A stretch of DNA of 64,000 nucleotides from Patiria pectinifera (lineage: Eukaryota > Echinodermata > Asteroidea > Valvatida > Asterinidae). The translations under genes were made by a program, and so were the position numbers. Positions 11,685 to 22,525 of the stretch are shown here, in pieces (positions within the stretch are counted from its first letter, which is position 1; every line of letters begins with the position of its first letter). The stretch is taken from the NCBI GenBank assembly GCA_029964075.1, contig CM057129.1:21009430-21073429 (forward strand). The letters run 5' to 3'. The notes under the pieces are model-generated. The model made no database searches and was not told the DNA's origin. It was given only the letters and a program-made list of their open reading frames with translations.

Positions 11685-12261
11685 TTATTCATTGCTCCAT
11701 TCGCTGTCAGAACTTGACAATTCTACTTCCTCGAAGTACTGGTCTTGCCCTTTAGGGATTTCAGTTATGGAATCTGATTTAGCCTCTCTCGTCACCGTGA
11801 CAATGTTATCAAGCCCAATTTCCGTACAGTATGGACTCTCTCCCTTGGTATAACTAACACCGACCATCGCGATCCCACCATCCCCCGTCTTACCGGACTC
11901 GGATTTGATAGCTCGAGCCCTGTATGCCACGCATCCACCTAAGAAAAAGACCACCACAACAAGAAGGCCTATGCTCACCCCCATCAGCGCTTGGATTAGA
12001 GTGGTAGCCTCACCCACGGAGAGACTTAGACCAATATTTTCCCCAATTATGCAAGGCTTAGATATAGTAGGCTTTGGAGGAGATGTAGGCGGTGGGGGCG
12101 CTGTCACAGACGGTATCAAGTCGGACCAGAAGCGTAGAATGTGGTCCCAACCGATGTCAACCCCTGAGCGGGCGTCAGGACAGGAGTCAAGAGTCATGAA
12201 CTTGAAGTTGTCCGAGTCGAAGTTGGGCCACTCAGCTCCGGAGAGGGACATTCCAGGGTGC
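11685..12261 (-). CDS. Exon 3: end of domain 2, stalk, membrane helix, tail
   Basis: It starts HPGMSLSGAEWPNF, the counterpart of DPNGDGLPEWPEF in domain 1, and closes domain 2 with WDHILRFWSDLIP. A proline-rich stalk (TAPPPPTSPPKP) follows, then a hydrophobic segment ALMGVSIGLLVVVVFFLGG, an arginine/lysine stop-transfer (YRARAIK) and a Ser/Glu-rich tail ending SSSDSEWSNE. No canonical PDZ-binding C-terminus is seen, unlike neuroligins. A type I membrane orientation is inferred. Confidence 0.85.
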
Positions 12262-15200
12262 CTGAAAAAAAAAATTATACTCTTCATTGGTATTGAAGAA
12301 ATTACCTCACAACTTGTTGTTTGTCCTTGTCTAAATGATAACATTTAACAAAGGGCACTACCCTTTCTGTAGCAACTGTTTCACTTGTACTCACCGCCCT
12401 GTCCAAGCCCTGTCCAAGAGTATGTGTAATTCTAAATTGAGCTCACATGAGAAATTGCGTTTAGCCGAGGATAACGAGTTTTCTTACCCATCGTGAACGA
12501 AGTTTCTCAGGGATGTCATGATTTCAAGGCTCATCTGTTTATCTCGAAGCCGGTAGGAAAGCTGGAATTCATCAATGAGGTGGCTGTATGGATCTCCAAA
12601 AAGGAACTGCAGATCATCGGCGTGCGACGGTCCGGCCAGTGGAGGCAAGAAGCTGTTGTAGTGCTTTAGTGGCTCGTGGTCGAAGGAGTAAACATAGACA
12701 GCGTTCCCATTGTCGGAGTGAAGTCGTGCTGTGTCCAAGGTGCTCCAAACTGACAAGTAATCCTGCATGACTTGTCTGAAACTACCCCGCGTCTGACAGG
12801 TGTCATCAAGTCCTCCTTTACCCAGATACTCAGTAGCAAGTGCGACAGATGCCACATCTGGATTGTGAAACGAAAGCAGGCTGACCTCTCGTATGATTTG
12901 CTGGATTTCGTCGGACGTTGAGCAGTAGCTTAAATTGCTGGGTAGGAAATGGAACGACTGTCCGGAATTTTCATCCGAATTCATTCCCACGATGAGGTCC
13001 ACGCTGCTGAATTTACCGGCTTTAAGGAGATTCATTGGCGAATCTGTCAGAATGTCATGGTCCACTACAACTGGAAACGCACGGCCGAATTGGGGGTTCT
13101 GAGTTTTGAGTACAAAATCTGAGGCTGGCTTTTCGCGGAGACATTTGATCATGAGTTCACTGTTGGTTATGGGACAGTCCAGGGCTATAGCTAGAGCTTG
13201 AGCCTTTTCTGGAGCATTGGGTTGGATCTGGTTGTCGACTGGAGGGGAGATGGCTGTAGAACTCATCAGCACAGCTCGTTGGAAAAGATCCTGTGCCTTC
13301 TCAGATAGAACCAGAAAGTGAGTAAGCTCAGCCCCTGCTCCATGACCGATGACTGTTATACGCCCAGCATCCCCACCAAAGCTCCCAATGTACTTTTTGA
13401 CCCAAGTGAGAGCGGCCAGGACGTCGTGCAGTCCGTAATTACCAGGAGCTTTCTCATCTCCGGTGGAGAGGAACCCAAGAGCTCCCAGACGGTAATTGGG
13501 GACAACCACAACTGCTTTCAGCTTGGAGGCCATCAGAATTGCGTCATAGACTGACGACGTGCCTGCAATTCCAGCACCTGGATGGACAAAAACTACGACC
13601 GGTAGTGCACCACCTGTTGTTGGCGCGTGGATGTTCAGAGTCAGACAGTCTTCACTGGTTTGGTTGAACCCAATCCGAACCATCCAAGGATCTAAGGTAT
13701 CATCCTGTGGGCAGGCAGGCGGTAGCATCTCTGGTATTCCGAGTGGTTCATTCCACGATCCCGTGTCTTTAGGCGGTCTGAATCGCAAATCACCGACGGG
13801 TGGTTTTGCATAAGGGATTCCCAAGTACTCGGCAATCTCCTCCCCACCCATCGCCTCGTCAGCAACTCTCAAGGAACCAACCACAGCCCCTAAGACGTAT
13901 AAACCGTCTTCAGTTGTGATCTCCACCGTCTTGGTGTCAGACTTTTCCATAGTGCCACTTCTTACTGGGACATCGATAGAGCATTGAGAGTTAGGGTCAG
14001 CAGGTACGGCATTTGAAGGGATGTAGTCATTCCATAAGGCCATCTTGTCTGCCTTGAGGTGCTGTCCTGTTGTGATGTTCGGCTCCAAGATGATGTAAGT
14101 CTCATTTTCAGCATCGAACTCTGGCCACTCAGGAAGACCATCTCCATTGGGATCGCTGAAAATAAACAGAACAAAAGTATAATCTGGTAAAGGTAGGGCA
14201 AGGACTACAATGGCATTAAATCTACCAATAAATAACTAAAGTGAGGAAGACGCAAGCATATCTTGGATATTGTGTCGTGGAGAAAAAGGCATCAGATATG
14301 CATGTAATGGACAATCAGAAGATGGGAAACGGATGTCGTTTGGGGAAAAAAGATTCGCGGCCATATATATTGTCAACGTCGCAATGTCATTGCACAAAAT
14401 GTGCCTGCCACACTTCAAACTCCTGCGTTCATAAACATGACCAGAAGTCTGGCATGGACTACTTTGCAAGACAGTAATAGAGTTACTTGCATAAAAGTAA
14501 TTAGAACTGTTGCAAGATTTACAGCCTCAACTTGTCTCATTTGTTATATTACAGTGTGGAGGTATTATGGATGTCATTCCATAGATGATTAATTTATTCT
14601 CGACCTTTTGTCAATAGCTTGCACACACAAAAACTCTTAATAGTCTCTTAGAGACCGAAAAGATAAATACTGACGGTTGTCATGACCTTTTTGTCGCTGA
14701 ACCTGAACTATGGTCTTGTTTGCGAAGAATTTATTTATTCGAGTGGCTTTACCACCCACTTTGTAAATAAATGAATTTCGTTATTTCGCAATGCATACAA
14801 GCAGTTCATTTTTTCGCAGTAATTGTATAAAACATAAAACCAACGTTGCCTTTTATTTTATTTTTTATTCAGGTAACGCATTGCTTTTCAATATACCGGT
14901 TGAGTAAAAACCAATGCGAAACCCAAACCCCAAATATCATATTTCATATTAAAAAAGCACTAATAATGTCTGGAAAGCTAATTTCATCAGCTACTTTTCG
15001 ATGAGAAAAAAAATGAAATTGCTCAATCCGTTCAAAGAATATCACCTTAAACCTGTTTCGTAAAAAAAGCAATTTGTGTATTCTGACTGCTTGGAACAAC
15101 AAAGAAAATGACAAAGAATACTTGTTTCAACAACTTGTAGTACACAATTAACAATCGTGGTTAGGCAAACTTTATGATTAATAAAACCCACTTAAAAAAA

Positions 15201-17766
15201 AAAAAGACGGGCATTCAAAAGGACTTTGTTGAATATTTTTGAAAATTTTAACGTTTAAAATGAGGTTTCACCGCTGGTGCATGTTTGAAGACAATTGTGA
15301 CGACGATTCTTGAGATCGCATTTTGGACGAAAGAGGTTTGTTTAAATGATGAAATTGTTTAAACGGATTGAGCATTTTCACTATTTTTTTTTTATTAAAA
15401 GTAGCTTATGCAAATTCGCTTTCCAGTCATTATTATCTTTGGTGCTTCATATTTTTGTTTATATGAAATATAATTTTGGGGTTTGGGTTCCGCTTATTTG
15501 TTACTCACCGCTGCAAGGTTCATGACCAAGTGGAAATACCTCCCCAAGAAATCAAAACCCTCTACGCTTTTTATTGCAGCCAAATTAGTGTAGTGGTACA
15601 GTAGTCGATGTTTCAATAAGGTACTATTGGATCAAAAGTGATAAGGGTTTTTCTTGACAATTAAAGAGTGTACGCTGTCGCTTCTGAGCCTTTTGGACAC
15701 ACGGAGGTTGACCATTTGAACAGGAGGATGTCATGTTGCCACGTCTTGTGAGGCGCGCAAACACTGGCTATTTACTCGCTTGGGCTGGCATTTTAGTTCT
15801 CCAAGCATTTAAAAGTATCTCAGTCTCAATCGTTACAAATGGCCTTATAAGCAAAATAAATGGTCATGTTTTGGTTTAAAATCTTTTTAAAAATTAGGTT
15901 TCATGGTTTTTGTTTTTGGAGGGGGGTGCTTTTTGGTTGCTTTTGATAAACGGCTTAGAAATAGCCTTCGTGGCCTTTTTGAAGATTGTTTGGAAAATCC
16001 GTCTCTTTAACTGGTAGTTTTTGGGGTAAGTAGTCAAAAAAAGCGACCCTTAAAAATGTATTATTTGAAATTGAGTAACAGTAGGCCTATATATTCTGCA
16101 AATCATTGGACGGATCATCAGCCCAAACTGACACCAGATCGGACAATAATGAACGATTCTGGTTTGGGCAATTATACGTAGTCTGCCCGGTTATTTGTTC
16201 CTCTCCGCTGTAAAATGATTACTAATCATTGTAGGGTTTCGATTTTAAGATATTGAATACTCACCCAGTCTTAGCAAAGTTTGTCCAGTAGCCCAACATC
16301 GATTCACTGAGCAAAGCAGACACACTCTCCGGATGGGACCACAAATAGGCTCCGAATACAAATTTGATCTCAAAACCATGTCCAGCACCGTCTATCAGGT
16401 CAGGTGGGAAGGGGTTATTGTCAACCTCCGAGAGGTATGTGAAGTAATACATGTAGGTGTTCGTGGAGTTGTATTTGTAAGACGGACGGGAGTGGTCACG
16501 TGCGGTCACGACAGCAGGTGCCAAGAAGATAGAATCACCAGCGAGATCAAGCACAACACGCAAATTTTGCCTCAGATCTTCGAGGCCTGAGCTAGCCGTG
16601 TATATAAACTTGGCAGTCTCTGTCAACTCCTGGTAGTTGCTACACTGATAGAGAGACTTCATTGCTTCACCTATCACCAAGGACATTCCAAATGAGTCAA
16701 GGAAGGGAGGCAGGATTCCAGCAGATAGACCGAGACTTCCTTCGTCGCTGTTTATCCCAACCATGAAGTCATACTGACTAGCGAGTCCTGAAGCGGATAG
16801 ACGGGGGAGGTAGTCGGGGAAGAAGTCTCCGTCGACGATTGGATAGTAAGGAGATAACTGAACGATCGTAACCGGTAATTTAGCTGCAGCTGTTAGAATA
16901 TCGTCGACTGATGCAGCACGCAGACAATCTATCAACTGCCTTGAGTCAGCCAACTCCTCACATTGCAAGAGACCACCCAGTTGTCTGGTCCGCATTGCTG
17001 CTTCTTGATGTGAATTTGTAAAAACCCGGTGAGCTGTTCCACTTTCTAAGACTACTCTTTGAAATAGACTTCTGTCGTTGAGAGGGGAAATCGCATGCAT
17101 AGCAGCACTTATTGCACCGGCAGACTCCCCGAAGATTGTTATCATATCCGGATCACCGTGAAAATTGCCGATATGTTCCTTGACCCATTGCATGGCCAGG
17201 CGTTGATCCCAGAGCCCGTAGTTCCCCTTTGCCGAGTTGTCTCCAGTGCTGAGAAATCCCAGAACGCCGAGACGGTAGTTGACCGTCACTACAACAACAC
17301 GCCCAAGATCGGCTAGGATGGACCCATCATAGGACGCCCCAGCCCCGAAACTAAAGCCGCCACCATGAATCCAAATCATGACTGGGAATAAAGCCTCTGA
17401 TGAGGAGAAATTGGCCTCGGGAACGAATATATTCAGAGTCAGACAGTCTTCGTCCCAATCTCCATTCGTTGGTTGCGGGCAATTGGGCCCATATGCCGTC
17501 GCGTTCAGCACGCCCTGCCATGGCTCTTTGGGTATGGGTTTAGCAAATCGCAGTGATCCTACCGGCGGCTCAGCATAACGTATCCCTTTGTAGGCCGATA
17601 CACTCCCGTTTAGAACAAAATAAGTCGTACCAACCAGAGATCCTTGTGTAGTGTTAATGATTTCGTTGGACCAACCTTCTGTCTGACAAGAGCCTAACTT
17701 GTAAAAGAATAAAAACAGGATACATTTTACCAGAACGAAGGCAAAGCCGACTCTAGCCCCCTCCAT
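11685..17766 (-). CDS. Transmembrane double cholinesterase-like protein (one active, one dead domain)
   Basis: Three minus-strand exons (17766-16265, 14155-12488, 12261-11685; 1502, 1668 and 577 bp) join in frame to 1248 codons plus stop. Both donors are GG|GTRAG and both acceptors end in CAG, with every junction in phase 2. Order of parts: signal peptide (1-27), a cholinesterase/carboxylesterase-family alpha/beta-hydrolase with a complete triad (about 35-545), a second such domain whose nucleophile is lost (about 575-1105), a Pro/Thr stalk, one membrane helix (about 1148-1170) and a cytoplasmic tail of about 78 residues. The topology recalls neuroligins and other cholinesterase-like adhesion proteins, but those have a single domain. 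Two separate genes remain possible; against this, the first exon has no other in-frame end, and the second exon begins exactly with the missing C-terminus of domain 1 and has no signal peptide. Confidence 0.85.
12488..14155 (-). CDS. Exon 2: end of domain 1 plus body of a pseudo-esterase domain
   Basis: The first 22 complete codons (DPNGDGLPEWPEF...) directly continue the NFAKTG end of exon 1, as in cholinesterases, and LKADKMALWNDYIP closes domain 1. After a short linker a second domain starts near VEITTEDGLYVLG, with YAKPPVGDLRFRPP and EDCLTLNIHAP. The nucleophile elbow reads GHGAG, so glycine (residue 773) replaces serine and histidine replaces glutamate, and the oxyanion-hole HGGGF is degraded to HPGAG. 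The positions of Glu896 (SDENS) and His1012 (GPSHADDLQFLFG) persist. This domain should be catalytically dead, like neuroligin-type binding domains. The exon ends NFVHDG at GG|GTAAG. Confidence 0.87.
14484..14815. repeat. Dispersed noncoding repeat, diverged third copy
   Basis: It shares ACTTGCATAAAAGTAATT, GTCGCTGAACCTGAAC and CACCCACTTTGTAAATAAA with the copies in the 5-kb duplication but is clearly older. It lies in the first intron of the double-esterase gene. Confidence 0.65.
14896..15511. mobile_element. Mariner-like hairpin element (diverged copy) in the esterase intron
   Basis: Left end CCGGTTGAGTAAAAA...GCGAAACCCAAACCCC; right end GGGGTTTGGGTTCCGC...ACTCACCG. The same inverted architecture and internal words (GGATTGAGCA, TAGCTTATG/AAAGTAGC) recur at 61219-61886. 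It has no transposase frame and is probably non-autonomous. Confidence 0.65.
15512..16264. other. Remainder of the first esterase intron
   Basis: AT-rich sequence with no exon or repeat boundary recognised. Confidence 0.5.
16265..17766 (-). CDS. Exon 1: signal peptide and catalytically intact esterase domain
   Basis: It starts at ATG (context AGCCATCATGG) followed by a hydrophobic leader ending near FFYKLGSCQ. The fold markers are in order: YAEPPVGSLRF (64-74), EDCLTLNIFVP (106-116), oxyanion hole HGGGF (134-138), nucleophile elbow GESAG with Ser215, SDEGS with Glu342, and GAGHGFEIKFVFG with His463. The full Ser-Glu-His triad and an intact oxyanion hole predict an active serine esterase; the substrate cannot be read from sequence. 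Several N-glycosylation sequons fit secretion. The exon ends in NFAKTG at donor GG|GTGAGT; if the intron is retained, TGA follows at once, giving a secreted one-domain form. Confidence 0.88.
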
Positions 17767-19188
17767 GATGGCTGACTGTTCATCGACGATTGCTCAGGTT
17801 AGTCTGAGAGCGTTATAGACAGCCTATAGCGTAAAGACCCAACCTATACAAATACCAATACCTTATACAAATATTAAGTTCTTTTAATGCTGCAATAAGT
17901 GAGTTTCAGTGACCAAAGTCCTTTTTTTCTTACACACATCGACTTTATGGTTTGCATATCAATATGTACGTGCAATCAATTGGAAGGTCGGAAGCTAATG
18001 AAGAACCAGAAATATTTACAAACTTACTCAATAGACAATAGGATCCTGTGGATACTGATTTGATTAAATCTAAAATTAAACTGATCTTTAATGTAATATT
18101 GGTCCGCTGTCACAGTTCAGTTGGCGTCTTGATAATTACTTTCGTAACTTTCAAATTTACCGTGGAAGATTGAAATTACTCTCTTCTACAGGAAGGGTTA
18201 TAATTTTGATAAATTCGTTGTCATGTATCTAGCAACGGAAATCAAAGAAACGACATAAGTCATGCACGTATTGGCTTTAAGGCTATATAGGTGTTTGCAT
18301 AAGGGTTTGATAATCAAGAACGATGTATGTACTCCTCTGCTGTATAAAACAACATTCAAAACTGTTTCAGTGCAAGTCGCTTTAACACGTTGAAGATCAA
18401 TTTGATCATTAAATCCCTCATGGGGGCGGGGAGGAATATATCCTGGGGGGCGTTGATCCATTTTAATTATTGTGGATCATCCTTTAGAATTACTCAGAAA
18501 ACTTCAGCCGAGTTACAGATTTGGAAATACTACATTAAATTATCCTTGTTGGCGGATCCACTTTGCTGCAGTTTTGTGCGGGAAAACGATTCAAATTTTG
18601 CGCTTTTACCGTGCCAAATCGCATCGGACAATAGTCGTTTCTATCCCTTACGGATTTGGACGCTTGACGCATGCAGTATTTGGAAGACACCCGTCTGAGA
18701 TGGCCGCTAATGGTTTTGTCGGCCTCGTGAATCAACAGTCAAATTTTACAATAAGAAAAAAATGTTTGTTTGTTTTTTTGAAAAAATGACTGGAATTTTA
18801 ACGTGTTTGTTTTAGATGGTATCTATACCACAAATCAGTTGTACCTCCATGAACCATGTACTATGTACGCACATGCTGATAATGGAGTGCATTGTTCCAC
18901 TTTTCCAGCACTGTCATGATCACGAGTGCGTGTTTCGGTGTAACAAAGTTGTCAGTAAAAAGTTGGCGCAGAAAAAAAACTAATCGTAGTCTGCATTAAC
19001 AGGGGTTCTTGCCAAGATACACGCCGGTGAACACAGACGAGTGTCAGCAAGTCAATAACACAATAGGCTTACATGTCGGTGAAGCGCGCTACTGTCTTTC
19101 ATTGTTGTTGACGCATTGCATGCCTCGATCTCAACAGGTCTTGTGGACGAAATGATGGCTGTCTTGAAAACTCAAACTCAGTCAGTCC
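17767..19188. other. Upstream region of the esterase gene
   Basis: It should contain the promoter and 5' untranslated region of the minus-strand esterase gene. No clear TATA box at a proper spacing from an initiator was found. Frames of about 100 codons near 18390-18790 have no recognisable domain and overlap one another on both strands, so they are not called genes. Confidence 0.45.
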
Positions 19189-19235
19189 CTGAACTATGGT
19201 GGCCCTGAAGGGACATCACACATCAAGATTTCTGC

Positions 19236-19905
19236 GCAGATTTCTGCGATGTCGCACATTTTATCGCAGAAATCTGCGCAGATTTCTGCGATGTCGCACA
19301 TTTTATCGCACATTTCTGTGCAGATTTCTGCGATGTCGCACATTTTATCGCAGAAATCTGCGCAGATTTCTGCGATGTCGCACATTTTATCGCACATTTC
19401 TGTGCAGATTTCTGCGATGTCGCACATTTTATCGCAGAAATCTGCGCAGATTTCTGCGATGTCGCACATTTTATCGCAGAAATCTGCGCAGATTTCTGCG
19501 ATGTCGCACATTTTATCGCACATTTCTGCGCAGATTTCTGCGATGTCGCACATTTTATCGCAGATTTCTGCGCAGATTTCTGCGATGTCGCACATTTTAT
19601 CGCAGAAATCTGCGCAGATTTCTGCGATGTTGCACATTTTATCGCACATTTCTGTGCAGATTTCTGCGATGTCGCACATTTTATCGCAGAAATCTGCGCA
19701 GATTTCTGCGATGTTGCACATTTTATCGCACATTTCTGTGCAGATTTCTGCGATGTCGCACATTTTATCGCAGAAATCTGCGCAGATTTCTGCGATGTTG
19801 CACATTTTATCGCACATTTCTGTGCAGATTTCTGCGATGTCGCACATTTTATCGCACATTTCTGTGCAGATTTCTGCGATGTCGCACATTTAATCGCAGA
19901 TTTCT
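19236..19905. repeat. Left-arm 42-bp tandem repeat, about 16 units
   Basis: The unit contains TTTCTGCGATGTCGCACA followed by TTTTATCGCAGAAATCTGCG. Units alternate between a CGCAGAAATCTG and a CGCACATTTCTG version. Because 42 is a multiple of three and the unit has no stop codon in several frames, open frames of 214-252 codons occur on both strands (Cys-rich CDIAEICADFCDKM repeats); these are artefacts. Confidence 0.92.
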
Positions 19906-19940
19906 GCGAGCGCGTGGGCGCGCGAACACGTTTTCTATAG

Positions 19941-21486
19941 GGCGCCATGTGTAAATGAATTATTTAACAAAATTATTTATATATAATTCATTATTTATTA
20001 TATAATTCAGTTTTCCGGACAATTATATGTAAATAACTGTTTGGCAGTTTGCATTATATGTAAATAAATTTATTTGCCACTGCTAAAAATAAGATACAAA
20101 TAATGAGGTACCAAATAAATTAAATATAAATAAGGTGTGCAAAAAATTATATATAAATAATTAGGTATGAAATAAATTATATATAAATAAATAAAGTAGG
20201 CAAAAAGTTATATATAAATAATTAGGTACCAAATAAATTATATAATAAATAATTAAAGCGTGCAAAAAATTACATATAAATAAAAACGTACTGTTGCAAA
20301 TACATTATATATAAATAAATGAAGTAGGCAAAAAATGATATATAAATAATAAGTTTTCAAATAAATTATATATAAATAAAAAAAGTGTGCAAAAATTATA
20401 TATAAATAATAGGTTTGTATGAAGCCCGGGTAGGGAAAGGGTGGAATTTTTTTTGGAATTTCCTAATTCGTTCGCACGAATTACTAATTCATTCGCACGA
20501 ATTGCTAATTCGTTCGCACGAATTCCTATTTCGTTCGCACGAATTGCTAATTCGTTCGCATGAATAACTATTTCGTTCCCACGAATTACTAATTTGTTCG
20601 CACAAATTAATATTTCGTTCCCACGAATTGCTAATTCGTTCGCACGAATTACTATTTCGTTCGCACGAATTACTAATTCATTCGCACGAATAACTATTTC
20701 GTTCGCATGAATTGCTATTTCGTTCCCACGAATTACTATTTTGTTCGCACGAATTGCTATTTCGTTCGCACGATTTCTTAATTCGTGGGAACGAATTGCT
20801 AACTCGTGCATCCGGGAACGTGCCAGTAATTCGTGGGAACAACTTGGTAATTCGTGGGAACGAATAAGCAATTCGTCCGAACGAATTAGCAATTCGTGCA
20901 AACGAATTAGTAATTCGTGCGAATGAATTAGTAATTCGTGCGAACGAATTAGTAATTCGTGCGAACGAATTAGTAATTCGTGCGAACGAATTAGTAATTC
21001 GTAAAGGGCGAATTAGTAATTAATGCGAGCGAATTACTAATTCGTTCCCACGAGTTAGTAATTAGTTCAAACGAATTACTAATTCGTGCGAATGAATAAC
21101 CAATTCGTGCGAACGGATTAGTAATTCGTGCGAACGAATCAGGAAATTCCAAAAAACAATTTCCACCCTGTCCCTAATTCCCGGGCTTCATAGGTTTGCA
21201 AATAAATTATATATAAATAAAAAAAGTGTGCATAGGATTATATATAAATAATTAGGTTGCAAATAACTTCTATATAAATAATTCTAGTTTGCCCAAAATT
21301 ATATGTAAATAATTAGGTTGCAAAAAAATTACACATAGATAATGCAGTGGCAAATAAATTTATTAACATATCATGCAAACTGCCAACCAATTATTTACAT
21401 ATAATTGTCCGGAAAACTGAATTATATAATAAATAATGAATTATATATAAATAATTTTGTAAAATAATTTATTTACACATGGCGCC
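19941..21486. mobile_element. Second-level palindromic element inside the foldback element
   Basis: Ends GGCGCCATGTGTAAAT at 19941 and the mirror ATTTACACATGGCGCC ending at 21486; the inverted repeat runs on for more than 100 bp (TTTTCCGGACAATTATATG on both sides). Inside are AT-rich repeats with the recurring word AAATTATATATAAATAA. I found no clean target duplication, so it could be an internal domain of the outer element rather than a separate insertion. Confidence 0.75.
20419..21191. mobile_element. Third-level palindromic element with near-perfect 8-bp target duplication
   Basis: Ends ATGAAGCCCGGG at 20419 and CCCGGGCTTCAT at 21191, flanked by AGGTTTGT (20411-20418) and AGGTTTGC (21192-21199). 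The body is a 21-bp tandem repeat, GAATTACTAATTCGTTCGCA and variants, that switches orientation near 20780. It clearly inserted into the AT-rich interior of the second-level element. Noncoding; the roughly 198-codon frame of ANEI(A/V)IR repeats is an artefact of the 21-bp period. Confidence 0.85.
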
Positions 21487-21639
21487 TCATACTTTCGGCA
21501 CCCGACTACTATCCTATATGCAAAATTAATATCATGGAGGCCAGAACCCCGACATTCTTAGACCCTAAGCTTCGGCAGAAAAATAGCCAGGCGCCAGTGT
21601 GTTAAAAAGATGCAGAAATGTACGATAAAAGTGTGCGAC

Positions 21640-22325
21640 ATCCGCAGAAATCTGCGCAGAAATGTGTGATAAACTGTGCAACATCGCAGAAATCTGCACA
21701 GAAATGTGCGATTAAATGTGCGACATCGCACATTTCTGCGCAGATTTCTGCGATAAAATGTGCGATATCGCAGAAATCTGCGCAGAAATCTGCGATAAAA
21801 TGTGCGACATCGCAGAAATCTGCGCAGAAATCTGCGATAAAATGTGCGACATCGCAGAAATCTGCGCAGAAATCTGCGATAAAATGTGCGACATCGCAGA
21901 AATGTGCGCAGAAATGTGCGATAAAATGTGCGACATCGCAGAAATCTGCGCAGATTTCTGCGATAAAATGTGCAACAAAATGTACGACATCGCAGAAATC
22001 TGCGCAGAAATCTGCGATAAAATGTGCGACATCGCAGAAATCTGCGCAGAAATGTGCGATAAAATGTGCGACATCGCAGAAATCTGCGCAGAAATCTGCG
22101 ATAAAATGTGCGACATCGCAGAAATCTGCGCAGAAATTGTGCGATAAAATGTGCGACATCGTAGAAATCTGCGCAGATTTCTGCGATAAAATGTGCAACA
22201 AAATGTACGACATCGCAGAAATCTGCGCAGATTTCTGCGATAAAATGTGCGACATCGCAGAAATCTGCGCAGATTTCTGCGATAAAATGTGCGACATCGC
22301 AGATTTCTGCGCAGAAATCTTGATG
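21640..22325. repeat. Right-arm 42-bp tandem repeat, inverted
   Basis: The same 42-bp unit as the left arm, here as GAAATCTGCGCAGAAATC and ATAAAATGTGCGACATCGC, about 16 units. Some units are disturbed (for example ATAAAATGTGCAACAAAATG). Long open frames are again artefacts of the period. Confidence 0.92.
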
Positions 22326-22525
22326 TGTGATGTCCCTTCAGGGCCACCATACTGAACAGTCTGTCTTGCATGTATTAAAGTGACAGCAAGCTCTCGGACG
22401 AAGATTACCTATGAAATTCTTTAGGCCTAATCCCCACAGGGGATTAGGCAACTTCAAAATCGTCTTGGAACTAATAACTGAAAGTAATGATTTCATGTCC
22501 ATTAAACTAGTCTGATTCATCTCAC

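Larger units (their letters stand above)
19195..22351. mobile_element. Outer foldback element (3157 bp) with 6-bp target duplication
   Basis: The ends are mirror images: left TATGGTGGCCCTGAAGGGAC at 19195 and its reverse complement ending at 22351, continuing inward through CATCACACATCAAGATTTC. The hexamer CTGAAC directly flanks both sides (19189-19194 and 22352-22357). Each arm consists mostly of a 42-bp tandem repeat, in opposite orientation in the two arms. No transposase is encoded. This matches the build of foldback transposons such as Drosophila FB and sea urchin TU elements; family membership is inferred. Confidence 0.85.

Noticed and set aside
11905..12348. 147-codon plus-strand frame
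   Set aside because: Shadow of the last exon of the double-esterase gene.
19194..19954. Four overlapping frames of 214-252 codons, Cys- or Arg-rich repeats
   Set aside because: They are produced by a stop-free 42-bp tandem repeat whose period is a multiple of three; frames are open on both strands at once.
20305..20901. 198-codon frame of ANEIVIRANE-type repeats
   Set aside because: Artefact of the 21-bp tandem repeat in the innermost palindromic element.
21602..22371. Long frames in the right arm of the foldback element
   Set aside because: Same 42-bp repeat, inverted; no start context, no domain.
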